From Boseongicola aestuarii (GTDB lineage Bacteria; Pseudomonadota; Alphaproteobacteria; Rhodobacterales; Rhodobacteraceae): a stretch of DNA of 64,000 bases. Each line of letters begins with the position of its first letter. Position 1 is the stretch's first letter. This document shows, one piece after another, positions 44,512-54,328 of this stretch. The notes beneath the pieces are model-generated. The model made no database searches, had not been told where the DNA came from, and worked only from the letters and a program-made list of their open reading frames with translations. The stretch is from NCBI RefSeq assembly GCF_900184815.1, contig NZ_FXXQ01000002.1, positions 62,001-126,000 of the forward strand, read 5' to 3'. Both the position numbers and the translations under genes were made by a program.

Positions 44512-46041
44512 TAATTTGATCGGGAAGCGCGCCCTGATTTCACGATCCAGAGCCGGATTGAGCGCCGCCCGGCAAGGCATCGCCAAGATCGCCTCCTTAC
44601 GGGCACGCGCGCCTGCAATCAAATCCGGCTTGTCATTCTCTTCCCATTCCTTCGGGCTCGTCCGGTCGCCGTGAAATGGATAGACATAGTCCGTTTCCAT
44701 TCGCGCCAGAGTCTCGCCAACCCCCAGATAATGCCCCGGCCCACCCATGCAGACCTCCCGCATCGCTTCAATCGCCAGCGTCTCGTCCGTCACCTCGATA
44801 CCCTTAAGGCACCTTAACGCCTGCCCGATGATGTCGTCTCCAAGGATCAGAGACTCGTGACAAAAGCCCAACAGGGACGCATGCATTCCCGCCGCCTCGT
44901 AAACCATGTTCAGCCCGGAAAGTCCGGCCATGACGTTCGAGCACATTTGCTCCCAACCCGCCTGCATATCCGGCAGTTTCGAGTCCGAAGCCCCCGCGGC
45001 AGCCCCGCCCGGAAGCCCATAAAACTGATGCATCTGCGCGCACCCGGCCGTCAGCAAAGCTTGCTCGCCCGACCCGATCGACATGGCCCCCGTGCGCAGG
45101 TCGACGACAAACGGCCAAGTACCGAAAATCGCCGGGTGTCCTGGCTGGATCGCATTGACATAGACGATGCCCGCCAGACATTCCGCCACCGCCTGAACGA
45201 CCGCGCCTGCCAGCGTCGCAGGCGCGGTCGCCCCCGCCATGCCCGCACTCAGTAACAGGACCGGCATCCCGCCCCGGATACAGGCCTCCATGACCTGGCA
45301 ACTTTCGGTCGCGAACTTCAGCGGCGGCACCACGAAGCAATTGGAATTGCTGACAAAGGGCCGTGCACGGAACGCGTCCTCACCGCCGGCCATCGCATAG
45401 GCGAGGTCCAGACAGGCCTGCGCGTTGGCAGGTTCGGTGATGGATGTGCCGATGTGTTTCGTCGTCCCCGTGCCACAGGCGTAAAGCGTGTTTAGATCAA
45501 GTTCCAGATTGTCCGGCAGATCGCGGGCAACCATGGGGCGTTGCAGGAAATGTATATTGTCCAGTCGATCCGCAATCCGCGCCGCGTCATAGAGATCCTG
45601 CAACGTACTGTGGCGATAATTTCGCCCCTCGGCGTCGACCATATTCACCGCAGCACCAGCGGTGCCGTAATGCACGCGATTTTCCGAAAGGTTCAGATCG
45701 TGCGCGGGTTCGCGACCGTACAAGGTGATGTTGCGTGCCGCCTTGCCAAGCATGTCCTCGACAAGGGCAGGCGAAAACCGAAGCCGCCCGTCATCGCCCA
45801 GACGCGCACCTGCATTCACCATGATCTCAATTCCGGAAGGCGGCGCATCCGCCAGTCCGATCTCGTCAAGAACCGTTAACGCCGCCTTGTGAATGCGCAG
45901 CACTTCGTCGTCGCTGAGGGCTTTCAGCGTGCCACCGGTCATGCCTCCGCGCACGGGGCGCACGTTTTCGGCCAAAGGCGCCGAGCGCAACGCATGGCGC
46001 GCAGCGCGGCCACCAGATCGACGGGATTGAGTGAGGGTCAT
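44509..46041 (-). CDS. MttB-family (non-pyrrolysine) methyltransferase
   Basis: A 510-residue trimethylamine-methyltransferase-like TIM barrel protein. It has family stretches such as TGTTKHIGTSI, GHPAIFGTWPFVVDLRTGAM and MGGPGHYLGVG. There is no in-frame UAG, so it lacks pyrrolysine. Non-Pyl members include MtgB, which moves a methyl group from glycine betaine to a corrinoid protein. No corrinoid protein or activator gene is adjacent. Many roseobacters carry several such genes. It sits between proS and lolC with no operon partner other than these. Confidence 0.85.
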   Translation of the reverse strand: MTLTQSRRSGGRAARHALRSAPLAENVRPVRGGMTGGTLKALSDDEVLRIHKAALTVLDEIGLADAPPSGIEIMVNAGARLGDDGRLRFSPALVEDMLGKAARNITLYGREPAHDLNLSENRVHYGTAGAAVNMVDAEGRNYRHSTLQDLYDAARIADRLDNIHFLQRPMVARDLPDNLELDLNTLYACGTGTTKHIGTSITEPANAQACLDLAYAMAGGEDAFRARPFVSNSNCFVVPPLKFATESCQVMEACIRGGMPVLLLSAGMAGATAPATLAGAVVQAVAECLAGIVYVNAIQPGHPAIFGTWPFVVDLRTGAMSIGSGEQALLTAGCAQMHQFYGLPGGAAAGASDSKLPDMQAGWEQMCSNVMAGLSGLNMVYEAAGMHASLLGFCHESLILGDDIIGQALRCLKGIEVTDETLAIEAMREVCMGGPGHYLGVGETLARMETDYVYPFHGDRTSPKEWEENDKPDLIAGARARKEAILAMPCRAALNPALDREIRARFPIKL

Positions 46042-46260
46042 TTGGAAGTCCTATGCGAATGGAAGGGGCAATTCAGTCGGCTGTCACCCCGCTGGCCGCC
46101 CACGCGCCGCGCGCCCACGATCCGCACCAATCGTGCGACTGACCAGGACGATCCGCCATTGCTCTCCCATAGGAAACCTCTCCCTTGCTGAGAAAAGGCT
46201 ACCCATCCGGGCCGCGCAATCTGTCATAATCGCGCCGCAAAAAATGTCGCAAACAGAGCT

Positions 46261-46842
46261 TTATCGCGCCCGCAACCAGGCCAACACGTCATCCGCGTTC
46301 CGGTCTGGCGGAAACACGGGATAAAACGTTTTGACGATGACGCCACCCTCGATCACCCAGGCCATCCGCTTCAAAAGCACGCGGCCTTCCACCTCCATCA
46401 CCGGCAGGTTCAGCGCCTTTGTCAGCGCCCCGTCAGCATCCGACAACACCGGGAACGGCAAATGCAGACGCGCTGCAACCTCGCGCTGATACTCGGTGTC
46501 CTGCGTCGACAAGCCAAATACCTGATCCACGCCCAGTGCCTGCAATTCTGCGAAATGGTCGCGGAACGAACAGGATTGAGGCGTGCACCCACGCGCTCCC
46601 GGAATGTCGTCCCATCCATCGGGCAAAGCCACGTTCGGCCGACCAGTCATCGGGTAAATGTAAACCACGACGCAGCCGGCCACATCAGCCAGAGACACCG
46701 CGTCACCCGATGTCGCGGGCAATACGACGTCCGGCATCGTCATACCGGTCAAATGGTTTGCCGCACCGTCATCTTCCGGGGCCGGAATCATCGACCAGTC
46801 CGGTGCCCCGGTGCCCGCGCCGGTGAAAGGTTGGTTTGCCAT
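46261..46842 (-). CDS. Peroxiredoxin (Bcp/AhpC-like)
   Basis: A 193-residue thioredoxin-fold protein. The expected peroxiredoxin motif is split: PMTGRP at 64-69, then about ten extra residues, then ARGCTPQSCSFRDH with Cys86 as probable peroxidatic and Cys91 as resolving Cys, as in Bcp. The start at 46842 (MANQPFTG) is chosen over the longer frame because it begins just after the proS stop. It reduces hydroperoxides using thioredoxin. It is probably co-transcribed with proS. Confidence 0.8.
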   Translation of the reverse strand: MANQPFTGAGTGAPDWSMIPAPEDDGAANHLTGMTMPDVVLPATSGDAVSLADVAGCVVVYIYPMTGRPNVALPDGWDDIPGARGCTPQSCSFRDHFAELQALGVDQVFGLSTQDTEYQREVAARLHLPFPVLSDADGALTKALNLPVMEVEGRVLLKRMAWVIEGGVIVKTFYPVFPPDRNADDVLAWLRAR

Positions 46843-46849
46843 ATCGACC

Positions 46850-48250
46850 TCAAATCCAGGTGTGAAACGAGCGCTTATCCATCGGCTGTACCATCGCTGC
46901 GCGCACGGTTTCGTGGTGCGGCGCATAGATTTCTGCAACCTTTTCAACCGCCTGCTCGGGTGCCATTTCCTCGCTGACACCTGTGCGACGGTTCGTCAGT
47001 TCAACCACGCCGTTCTTCAAACCGCGCGGGCCAACGGTGATCCGCCACGGCAGACCAATCAGATCCATCGTCGCGAATTTCGCACCGGCCCGCTCGTCGC
47101 GGTCGTCATACAAAGGCTCCATCCCATGCGCGACCAGCGACTTGTATAAAGCCTCGGACGCCTTGTCCGTCGCTTCGTCGCCTTGCCGCAAATTCACGAT
47201 TCCACAATGAAAGGGCGTCACGCCCTCGGGCCAGATTATCCCGTTATCGTCGTGAGACGCCTCGATAATCGCGCCCAGCAAACGGCTCACGCCGATCCCG
47301 TGGCTACCCATGTGAACAGGCACGGGCTTGCCATCCGGCCCTTGCACCGTCGCGCCCATCGCCTCGGAATACTTGGTGCCGAAGTAGAAGATTTGCCCCA
47401 CTTCGATCCCCCGCGCCGAGCGCCGACGATCTTCGGGCACATCCGCAAACGCAGCCTCGTCATGCGTTTCATCCGTCCGGGCATACCGCGAGGTAAACTC
47501 CTCCAACACGGCCTGACAGGCGGCGTGGTCGTCATAGTCAAGCGCGCGGTCGCCGAAGGACAAATCGGTGATCGCGCTGTCATAAAACACCTCCGACTCG
47601 CCCGTGTCGGCCAGTACCAGAAACTCGTGCGTATAATCGCCGCCGATCGGCCCGCCGTCCGCGCGCATCGGGATCGCCTGCAATCCCATCCGCTCGTAGG
47701 TCCGAAGATAGGACACCAGATGACGGTTATAGGAATGCAACGCGTCTTCCTTGGTCAGGTCGAAGTTATACCCGTCCTTCATCAGGAATTCGCGCCCGCG
47801 CATCACACCGAACCGGGGCCGCACCTCGTCGCGGAACTTCCACTGGATGTGATAGAGCGTCAGCGGCAAGTCCTTGTAACTGCTCACGGAAGAACGGAAA
47901 ATATCCGTGATCAATTCCTCGTTTGTCGGACCGAACAGCATATCGCGACCATGGCGATCCTTGATCCGCAGCATTTCCTGACCGTAGTCGTCATACCGCC
48001 CGCTTTCGCGCCACAGGTCCGCCGACTGGATTGTCGGCATCAGCATCGGCACGTGGCCCGCACGGACCTGCTCTTCGTGTACGATCTTTTCGATGTTCTG
48101 CAAAACCTTGTAGCCAAGCGGCAGCCACGAGTAGATGCCCGCGCTCGCTTGCTTGATCATGCCAGCCCGCAGCATCAGCCGGTGGCTGACGATCGTCGCC
48201 TCGGCGGGCGTATCTTTCAGAACGGGAAGAAAATAACGGCTCAGACGCAT
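46850..48250 (-). CDS. proS: Prolyl-tRNA synthetase
   Basis: A 466-residue class II aminoacyl-tRNA synthetase. Motif 2 is [21 protein letters not shown], and motif 3 is [15 protein letters not shown]. It lacks the YbaK-like editing insertion, the usual short alphaproteobacterial form. The ATG at 48250 gives the standard start ([18 protein letters not shown]). It attaches proline to tRNA-Pro. In this genome a peroxiredoxin and an MttB homologue separate it from lolC. Confidence 0.95.
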   Translation of the reverse strand: MRLSRYFLPVLKDTPAEATIVSHRLMLRAGMIKQASAGIYSWLPLGYKVLQNIEKIVHEEQVRAGHVPMLMPTIQSADLWRESGRYDDYGQEMLRIKDRHGRDMLFGPTNEELITDIFRSSVSSYKDLPLTLYHIQWKFRDEVRPRFGVMRGREFLMKDGYNFDLTKEDALHSYNRHLVSYLRTYERMGLQAIPMRADGGPIGGDYTHEFLVLADTGESEVFYDSAITDLSFGDRALDYDDHAACQAVLEEFTSRYARTDETHDEAAFADVPEDRRRSARGIEVGQIFYFGTKYSEAMGATVQGPDGKPVPVHMGSHGIGVSRLLGAIIEASHDDNGIIWPEGVTPFHCGIVNLRQGDEATDKASEALYKSLVAHGMEPLYDDRDERAGAKFATMDLIGLPWRITVGPRGLKNGVVELTNRRTGVSEEMAPEQAVEKVAEIYAPHHETVRAAMVQPMDKRSFHTWI

Positions 48251-48381
48251 CGCTTTAAGACCTTCATGGACGATTTCGCACCATTGTCGTCTAGGCCATC
48301 GTCGCGCCCCTCGCAACCACCCCCTTGCGTGTCCAGCCATGAGTTGCGACACCTGCATCAACCAAACCTGAAGGATGCACC

Positions 48382-49449
48382 ATGGCTTTGCCCATCCGGG
48401 AACAATTGAAATACTGGGGTGCCGCCGCAGCGGTCTTCTTTGTCGTGCTGTGGGTGCTTGGCGATGTCATTCTGCCCTTTGTGCTGGGAGCGGCCATCGC
48501 CTATTTTCTCGACCCGGTCGCGGATCGCATTGAAGCACTGGGGTGTTCGCGCGCTGTTGCCACCGCGATCATCACGATCACGGCGCTTCTGGTCTTCGTT
48601 ATTCTTGCGCTTCTGGTCATCCCCACACTGGTCAGCCAGACTGCGCAACTGATCTCAACCGCACCGGACATGGCCTCGCGCCTTCAGCTCTTCCTGACCG
48701 AACGCTTCCCCGACCTCGGCGACGCCAATTCCACGATCCGCCGCTCGCTGGCGTCCATCGCCGAAACCATTCAATCGCGCGGTGGCGAGGTTCTGAACAC
48801 CATACTCAGTTCCTTCTCCGGCGTGGTGAATGCCCTTGTGATCTTCGTGATCGTTCCCGTGGTCGCATTCTACATGCTCTATGACTGGGACAATATGGTC
48901 GCCAAGGTGGACGCCCTTCTGCCACGCGACCACGCACCAACGATCCGCAAAATTGCCTCCGAAGTCGACGCCACAATGGCGGGCTTCATTCGCGGTCAAG
49001 GCACGGTCTGCCTGATTCTCGGCGCCTATTACGCCGTCGCGCTCATGGCGGTCGGGCTGAACTTCGGCCTTGTGGTCGGTTTCGTCGCCGGTGCGCTCAC
49101 CTTCATCCCCTACGTCGGAGCCCTTGTCGGCGGCGTCCTTGCCCTCGGCCTCGCTCTGTTCCAGTTCTGGGGAGACTGGCTCTGGATCGTCCTGGTCTGG
49201 GCGATCTTCCAGTCCGGCCAGTTCGTCGAAGGCAACATCCTGACGCCGCGCCTTGTCGGGTCGTCCGTCGGCCTGCACCCGGTCTGGCTGATCTTCGCCC
49301 TGTCCGCCTTCGGGGCGCTTTTCGGCTTTGTCGGCCTTCTTGTTGCCGTGCCGGTCGCGGCCTCCATCGGCGTCATCACCCGCTTTGCGATATCACAATA
49401 CAAATCCTCCCTGCTCTACAAAGGGATCGAACACAAAAACGATCCCTGA
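48382..49449 (+). CDS. AI-2E/PerM-family membrane permease
   Basis: A 355-residue inner-membrane protein with about seven hydrophobic helices. It has the family hallmarks of paired N-terminal helices ([20 protein letters not shown]) and a C-terminal block with [23 protein letters not shown] six bases before the ATG supports the start. Members export or exchange small molecules or ions; the substrate is unknown. Three bases separate it from hdaA, so the two form an operon. Confidence 0.88.
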   Translation: MALPIREQLKYWGAAAAVFFVVLWVLGDVILPFVLGAAIAYFLDPVADRIEALGCSRAVATAIITITALLVFVILALLVIPTLVSQTAQLISTAPDMASRLQLFLTERFPDLGDANSTIRRSLASIAETIQSRGGEVLNTILSSFSGVVNALVIFVIVPVVAFYMLYDWDNMVAKVDALLPRDHAPTIRKIASEVDATMAGFIRGQGTVCLILGAYYAVALMAVGLNFGLVVGFVAGALTFIPYVGALVGGVLALGLALFQFWGDWLWIVLVWAIFQSGQFVEGNILTPRLVGSSVGLHPVWLIFALSAFGALFGFVGLLVAVPVAASIGVITRFAISQYKSSLLYKGIEHKNDP

Positions 49450-49452
49450 CCC

Positions 49453-50130
49453 ATGCCCGAACAACTTGCCTTCCAATTGCCAGTGCGCACCGCGCTGGGG
49501 CGCGGCGATTTCTTCGTATCGGGCGCCAATGTGCTGGCCGTTCAGCGCCTTGATGACACGGCTACGTGGACAAATGGTAAACTCGCCCTGATCGGCCCCG
49601 AAGGCGCAGGCAAGACCCACCTCGCCCATGTCTGGGCCGAGCAGCAGAAAGCAGAGATCACCGATACGGCATCCCTGCCCGACCTCGACATTCCAGGCCT
49701 TAAGGCGGCGCTGGCCATCGAAGTCCCCGGCACCGCCCTGTCGACGACCGAAGAAGAAGCCCTTTTCCACCTCCACAACCATATGGCGTCGCAAAAACTG
49801 CCGCTTCTGCTCATCGCCCGCACGCCCCCCGCGCGCTGGACCCTGACCCTGCCCGACCTCAAAAGCCGAATGACCGCGACCGATGTCGTGCAGATCGACG
49901 CCCCAGACGAGGCCCTCCTGTCCGCCGTTCTGGTCAAGCTTTTCACCGACCGCCAGCTTCAGATCGACCCGACCCTCATCGCCTACCTCGTCACCCACTC
50001 CGACCGCTCTTTCGCCGCAATTACCCGCCTTGTCGCGGCGCTGGACGCCGCCGCGCTCGCACAAAAACGCCCAATTACCCGTCCGCTGGCCCGCCGCGTG
50101 CTGGACAATTTGGACAAAGACGCGCGATAA
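49453..50130 (+). CDS. hdaA: DnaA-like regulatory inactivation protein HdaA
   Basis: A 225-residue AAA+ protein related to the DnaA ATPase domain but without its DNA-binding domain. Residues 4-9 (QLAFQL) form a beta-clamp-binding motif. The Walker A is GPEGAGKTH. Hda promotes hydrolysis of DnaA-ATP after replication starts. It is downstream of the permease and upstream of ppk1, an order seen in other Rhodobacterales. Confidence 0.88.
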   Translation: MPEQLAFQLPVRTALGRGDFFVSGANVLAVQRLDDTATWTNGKLALIGPEGAGKTHLAHVWAEQQKAEITDTASLPDLDIPGLKAALAIEVPGTALSTTEEEALFHLHNHMASQKLPLLLIARTPPARWTLTLPDLKSRMTATDVVQIDAPDEALLSAVLVKLFTDRQLQIDPTLIAYLVTHSDRSFAAITRLVAALDAAALAQKRPITRPLARRVLDNLDKDAR

Positions 50131-50171
50131 ACGTCATTCTGTAGACAAAATTACCCGTTAGGCCGCTTGGT

Positions 50172-52349
50172 ATGGCAATGAAAACCGATTTCCTCACTGC
50201 AGAATTCCCCGCCCCGATCACCGTCGAGGGCGTCGACGACCGGTCCACCAACCGCTTCTTCAACCGCGAACTGTCCTGGCTGGCATTCAACTGGCGCGTC
50301 CTGGAAGAAGCCGAAAACACCCGTGTCCCGCTTCTGGAACGCCTGCGCTTCCTGTCGATCTCGGCCACCAACCTCGATGAATTCTACACCGTGCGCGTCG
50401 CCGGTCTGCGCGAACTGGCTCATGCGGGCAACACCACGCCCGCCGCCGACGGGCTGACACCTGCCGAACAGCTCGTCCTCATCAACGAAGACGCCCGCAA
50501 CCTGCTCAATCGCCAGCAGACCGTCTGGAGCAGCCTGAAATCCGAACTTGCCGAAGCCGGTATCGAAATCCTGGCGCGCGATGACCTCGACAAGGCTGAC
50601 AAATCCTTATGCGAGCACACCTTCCTAACCCAGGTTTTCCCGATCCTGTCGCCACTTGCCATCGACCCGGCCCACCCCTTCCCGTTCATTCCGAACGCGG
50701 GCTACAGCCTCGCGCTTCAGCTTGAACGCAAATCCGACAAACGCCCCCTGCGCGCGCTTCTGCCGATCCCCCATCAGGTCGACCGCTTCATCCGCCTGCC
50801 AGAAGACAACGGCAACCACCGCTTCCTGCCGCTTGAAGAACTCCTGCTGCTGCACCTCGACAGCCTGTTTCCGGGCTACAAGGTTGCGGGCAGTTGCGCC
50901 TTCCGCGTGCTGCGCGACAGCGACCTCGAAGTTGAAGACGAAGCTGAAGACCTCGTGCGCGAATTTGAGGTCGCCCTGAAACGACGCAAGCGCGGCGAAG
51001 TCGTGCGCCTTACGATCTCGCCCGATGCACCCAAGGCCCTGCGCGCGATCATCGTTCACGAACTGGAAGTCACCGAAGACGAAACCGTCGAACTCAGCGG
51101 CCTCATCGGCTTGTCCGACCTGAAGGAACTCGTCCTCGACGAACGCCCCGACCTTCTATGGCCGTCCTTTACTCCCCGCGTCCCCGAACGCGTGCAGGAC
51201 CACGACGGCGACATGTTCGCCGCGATCCGCCAGAAAGACATGCTGCTGCACCACCCATACGAGACATTCGACATGGTGGTCCGCTTCCTCAAACAGGCGG
51301 CGATGGACCCCAACGTCATGGCGATCAAACAGACGCTCTACCGCACCTCCTACAACAGCCCCATCGTCGCCGCGCTCTGCGAAGCCGCCGAGGAAGGCAA
51401 ATCCGTCACCGCCCTTGTCGAACTCAAGGCCCGCTTTGACGAAGCCGCCAACATCCGCCAGTCCCGCACGCTGGAACGCGCTGGCGCGCATGTGGTTTAT
51501 GGTTTCCTCAACTACAAAACCCACGCCAAAATCTCGACCGTCGTGCGCCGCGAAGGCGGAGAACTCGTAACCTACACCCACTTCGGCACCGGCAACTACC
51601 ACCCGATCACCGCCAAGATTTACACCGATCTCAGCCTGTTTACCTGCGATACCTCGCTGGGGTGCGATGCCACCAAGGTCTTCAATTACCTCTCCGGCTA
51701 CGCCCAGCCAGAAGGCATGGAAAACCTCTCGATCTCGCCGATCAGCCTGAAAAATACCTTGCTCGAACGCATCGCCGAAGAGGCCGAACACGCCCTTGCC
51801 GGCAGACCGGCCGAAATCTGGGCCAAGATGAACTCGATTGTGGAACCCGACGTCATCGACGCGCTCTACATCGCAAGTCAGGCCGGCGTGGAAATCAACC
51901 TCGTCGTGCGCGGCATCTGCGGCCTGCGCCCCGGCATCAAAGGTCTCAGCGAAAACATCCGCGTCAAATCCATCGTCGGCCGGTTCCTCGAACACTCCCG
52001 CATCGTCTGCTTCGGCGCGGGACATGGCCTGCCGCACAAAAAAGCGCGGGTCTACATTTCCTCCGCCGACTGGATGGGCCGCAACCTCAACCGCCGCGTC
52101 GAAACGCTGGTCGAGGCGACAAACCCGACGGTGAAAGCCCAGATCGTCAGCCAGGTCATGGCCGCCAACATGGCCGACACCGCGCAAAGCTGGATCCTCG
52201 CGCCCGACGGCACCTATCACCGCCCCGAAGCGCCGGCCGGCGAAACGCCCTTCAACTGCCACCGCTTCTTCATGGAAAATCCATCGCTCTCCGGGCGCGG
52301 ATCGGCAGGTGCGTCAGACGTGCCCGAACTCACCCACGACGACGACTGA
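50172..52349 (+). CDS. ppk1: Polyphosphate kinase 1
   Basis: A 725-residue PPK1 with the four expected domains: N ([21 protein letters not shown]), H, C1 and C2. The phospho-accepting His region is [10 protein letters not shown], and the second conserved block is [14 protein letters not shown]. It makes inorganic polyphosphate from ATP. In many relatives ppx follows directly; here a minus-strand universal stress gene does instead. Confidence 0.95.
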   Translation: MAMKTDFLTAEFPAPITVEGVDDRSTNRFFNRELSWLAFNWRVLEEAENTRVPLLERLRFLSISATNLDEFYTVRVAGLRELAHAGNTTPAADGLTPAEQLVLINEDARNLLNRQQTVWSSLKSELAEAGIEILARDDLDKADKSLCEHTFLTQVFPILSPLAIDPAHPFPFIPNAGYSLALQLERKSDKRPLRALLPIPHQVDRFIRLPEDNGNHRFLPLEELLLLHLDSLFPGYKVAGSCAFRVLRDSDLEVEDEAEDLVREFEVALKRRKRGEVVRLTISPDAPKALRAIIVHELEVTEDETVELSGLIGLSDLKELVLDERPDLLWPSFTPRVPERVQDHDGDMFAAIRQKDMLLHHPYETFDMVVRFLKQAAMDPNVMAIKQTLYRTSYNSPIVAALCEAAEEGKSVTALVELKARFDEAANIRQSRTLERAGAHVVYGFLNYKTHAKISTVVRREGGELVTYTHFGTGNYHPITAKIYTDLSLFTCDTSLGCDATKVFNYLSGYAQPEGMENLSISPISLKNTLLERIAEEAEHALAGRPAEIWAKMNSIVEPDVIDALYIASQAGVEINLVVRGICGLRPGIKGLSENIRVKSIVGRFLEHSRIVCFGAGHGLPHKKARVYISSADWMGRNLNRRVETLVEATNPTVKAQIVSQVMAANMADTAQSWILAPDGTYHRPEAPAGETPFNCHRFFMENPSLSGRGSAGASDVPELTHDDD

Positions 52350-52352
52350 CCC

Positions 52353-52763
52353 CTAGCGCAGAACGATCACTGAACAAGGCGCATGGCGCACCACCCGCGA
52401 CGCAGTAGAGCCGATCAGGTAATCACTGAACCCCGGCCGATGCGACGCGACAATGATGCAATCGACCCCGTTCTCCTTTGCATACTGGATAATCTCATGC
52501 GCCGCGCGCCCATGGCGTACGATGACCCGTATCTCGGACCCCTTGCCGATCTGCTGACGCAAGGCCTTCGCCGCCTTGTCCGCCGCCTCCACCTTGGCCT
52601 CATGCGCCAGACTCTCGCTCAAATGCGCAGGCACCGGCTCAAGCACGGTCAAGGCCGTGATCTCGGCGTAAGTGTCATGCGCCAGTTTGCGCGCCGTCGC
52701 CAGCGCCCGCTCCTGACCCGCTTCATGCAACGGATCGACCGCAACCAGAATATTCGTGAACAT
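52353..52763 (-). CDS. Universal stress protein (UspA family)
   Basis: A 136-residue single-domain Usp. It starts MFTNILVAVDPLHE and has the ATP-binding G-x2-G-x9-G-S region near the end: the segment IVASHRPGFSDYLIGSTASRVVRHAPCSVIVL. An FNR-type box lies about 60-70 bp upstream, so induction under low oxygen is likely. It is convergent with ppk1, with three bases between stops. Confidence 0.9.
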   Translation of the reverse strand: MFTNILVAVDPLHEAGQERALATARKLAHDTYAEITALTVLEPVPAHLSESLAHEAKVEAADKAAKALRQQIGKGSEIRVIVRHGRAAHEIIQYAKENGVDCIIVASHRPGFSDYLIGSTASRVVRHAPCSVIVLR

Positions 52764-52820
52764 CGCCTCTCCCCTTCTCTACTGACACCTAGATCCAACC
52801 ACAGTCCAAGCCCGCGCGCT

Positions 52821-52834
52821 TTGATCTCAATCAC
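52821..52834. promoter_or_regulatory. FNR-type box upstream of the universal stress gene
   Basis: TTGATCTCAATCAC: TTGAT-N4-ATCAC, nine of ten matches to TTGAT-N4-ATCAA. It is about 58 bp before the uspA ATG. Both FNR-type boxes in the window continue with AAAGCG on the minus strand. Confidence 0.6.
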
Positions 52835-52855
52835 CCCCTCAACCCGACTTCACCT

Positions 52856-52891
52856 GTTCCAAAAAATCCCGGGGTCTGGGGCAGAGCCCCA
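52856..52891 (-). repeat. Dispersed intergenic element (weak copy)
   Basis: On the minus strand: CTGGGGCTCTGCCCCAG hairpin followed by ACCCCGGGATTTTTTGG. It shares the hairpin plus CCCCGGGAT core with the copies at 10536 and 44457 but has a degraded ATATTT part. Confidence 0.5.
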
Positions 52892-52936
52892 GCTCCACAC
52901 CCTTCCCAATCCAACAAACCGCACCATATCTGGGCC

Positions 52937-53933
52937 ATGACTATGACACGCCGCACCTTCCTAGCGTCCACCTGCGCCGCCTTTGGGGCACCCGCCCTCG
53001 CGCAAACCAACCCCTTTTCCTCCGCACTCGCCCGCGCCGAAACCTTTGACCAACTCCACAGTCTGATCGTGCTTCAAAACGGCACCTCCGTGATCGAAGC
53101 ACGCCTGCGCGGCCCCGTCCTCGATCGCCCCGCCAACATCAAATCCGTGTCCAAGACCATCGTCGCCACCCTGACCGGCATCGCCATCGACAAAGGCGCC
53201 ATCCCGGACGTCACTGCCACGATCGCCGACATCGCCCCCGACCTCCTGCCGCCCGACGCTGACCCTCGCAAAGCCGATATCACCATCAACGACCTTTTGA
53301 CCCTGCGCGCGGGCCTCGAACGCACATCCGGCGCGAACTACGGCGAATGGGTCTCCAGCCCGAACTGGGTCGCAAACGCTCTTGCACGCCCCCTGGTCGC
53401 GACACCGGGAACAACCATGCTCTATTCCACCGGCACGACTCACATCCTCGGAGCACTTCTGGCGCGCGCAACCGGCGACAGCCTTCTGACGCTGGCGCGC
53501 CGCTGGCTGGGACAGCCCCTCGGGATAGACATCCCCGCCTGGACCCGCGATGCCCAGGGCTTCTACCTCGGCCGAAATGAAATGGCACTGACACGCGCGC
53601 GCCATGGCGCGCTTTGGCGATATGATCCGACAAGGTGGCTCATGGAACAACACACGCGTCGTCAGCCAGAACTGGATCGACCGCTCCTTCATTCCGGTCA
53701 CCCGCTCGCAATGGTCCGGTCTGGGATACGGCTACGGCTGGTTCCTCGGCTCAGCCGCGTCCCATCCCTACGCGCTGGCCCGCGGCTACGGAGGCCAGGT
53801 GATCGCCGTCGTTCCCGACCTCGCCCTGACAATCGCGATAACCTCGGACCCCACCCGCCCGGCACGCTCCCAAGGCTACTTCGGCGATCTCCAGTCCCTG
53901 ATCGAAAAAGACATCATCCCCGCCGCAACCTGA
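52937..53933 (+). pseudogene. Tat-exported serine hydrolase (beta-lactamase family) with a frameshift
   Basis: A class C beta-lactamase-like hydrolase of about 330 residues broken by a frameshift. The first part starts with a Tat signal (MTMTRRTFLAST) and has the SxxK motif at residues 70-73 (SVSK) and a YSTG block. Family similarity runs to about 53600, then continues in another frame from 53604 (MARFGDMIRQGGSW, then GYGYGWFLG, then RGYGGQ) to a TGA at 53933. The switch lies in the slippery run ACGCGCGCGCC at 53593-53603. A sequencing error, phase variation or true decay are all possible. Unshifted translation would run on to 54025. Confidence 0.8.
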
Positions 53934-54123
53934 GACCGCCGCCCGACACGATCACGCCGCAACCGCCCGCGAAATACGCCTTTCGCTCAAATCGCACGGC
54001 GCATGCCCAAACCCCTAGCGCATGAACACCCCGTCATCATCTATCCCCCGCGTTAACCCTAACCGCCATTAACCCTAACGCCGCCGCGCACCAAAACACC
54101 TCGCACATCACCCCCAAAACCCG

Positions 54124-54152
54124 CTTTCTTTTTGGCAAAAATATCCAAATCC
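54124..54152 (-). repeat. Dispersed intergenic element core
   Basis: The + strand reads CTTTCTTTTTGGC, then AAAAATATCCAAA. It is nearly identical to the reverse complement of 33419-33443 and shares its core with 10536 and 44457. Confidence 0.55.
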
Positions 54153-54263
54153 CGCCCCCGAATACCCTCACCTGCGCCCGCCAGAAAACGCCCCGGAAAA
54201 CCCGAGCTCATCACAAAGCGTCACACTTACTCCCACCGCCCCGATGGATCCCGCCCCGCCCCC

Positions 54264-54292
54264 TTGCGCGATCTCCCCCTGTCGAATACATA
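54264..54292 (+). promoter_or_regulatory. Predicted sigma-70 promoter of secG
   Basis: -35 TTGCGC (54264-54269), a 17-bp spacer, -10 TACATA (54287-54292), about 37 bp upstream of the secG ATG. Confidence 0.55.
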
Positions 54293-54328
54293 CCCTGCGA
54301 CCAAAGACACCCCATCCGAAAGCCATCC

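Larger units (their letters stand above)
53934..54328. other. Intergenic region with repeats and the secG promoter
   Basis: A 395-bp stretch with no credible gene. It holds two TTAACCCTAAC repeats (54053-54063 and 54069-54079, 16-bp period), a copy of the GGATATTT element (54124-54152), and a strong promoter for secG. Confidence 0.6.

Noticed and set aside
44509-46041. Pyrrolysine-containing MttB
   Set aside because: The frame is open without an internal UAG, so there is no evidence for pyrrolysine.
50420-50689. Antisense frame inside ppk1 as a separate gene
   Set aside because: No homology signal and full overlap with ppk1.
51156-52262. A 368-codon frame antisense to ppk1
   Set aside because: It lies entirely within ppk1, which has all its motifs; the antisense product is Gly/Val/Phe-rich low-complexity sequence typical of shadow frames.
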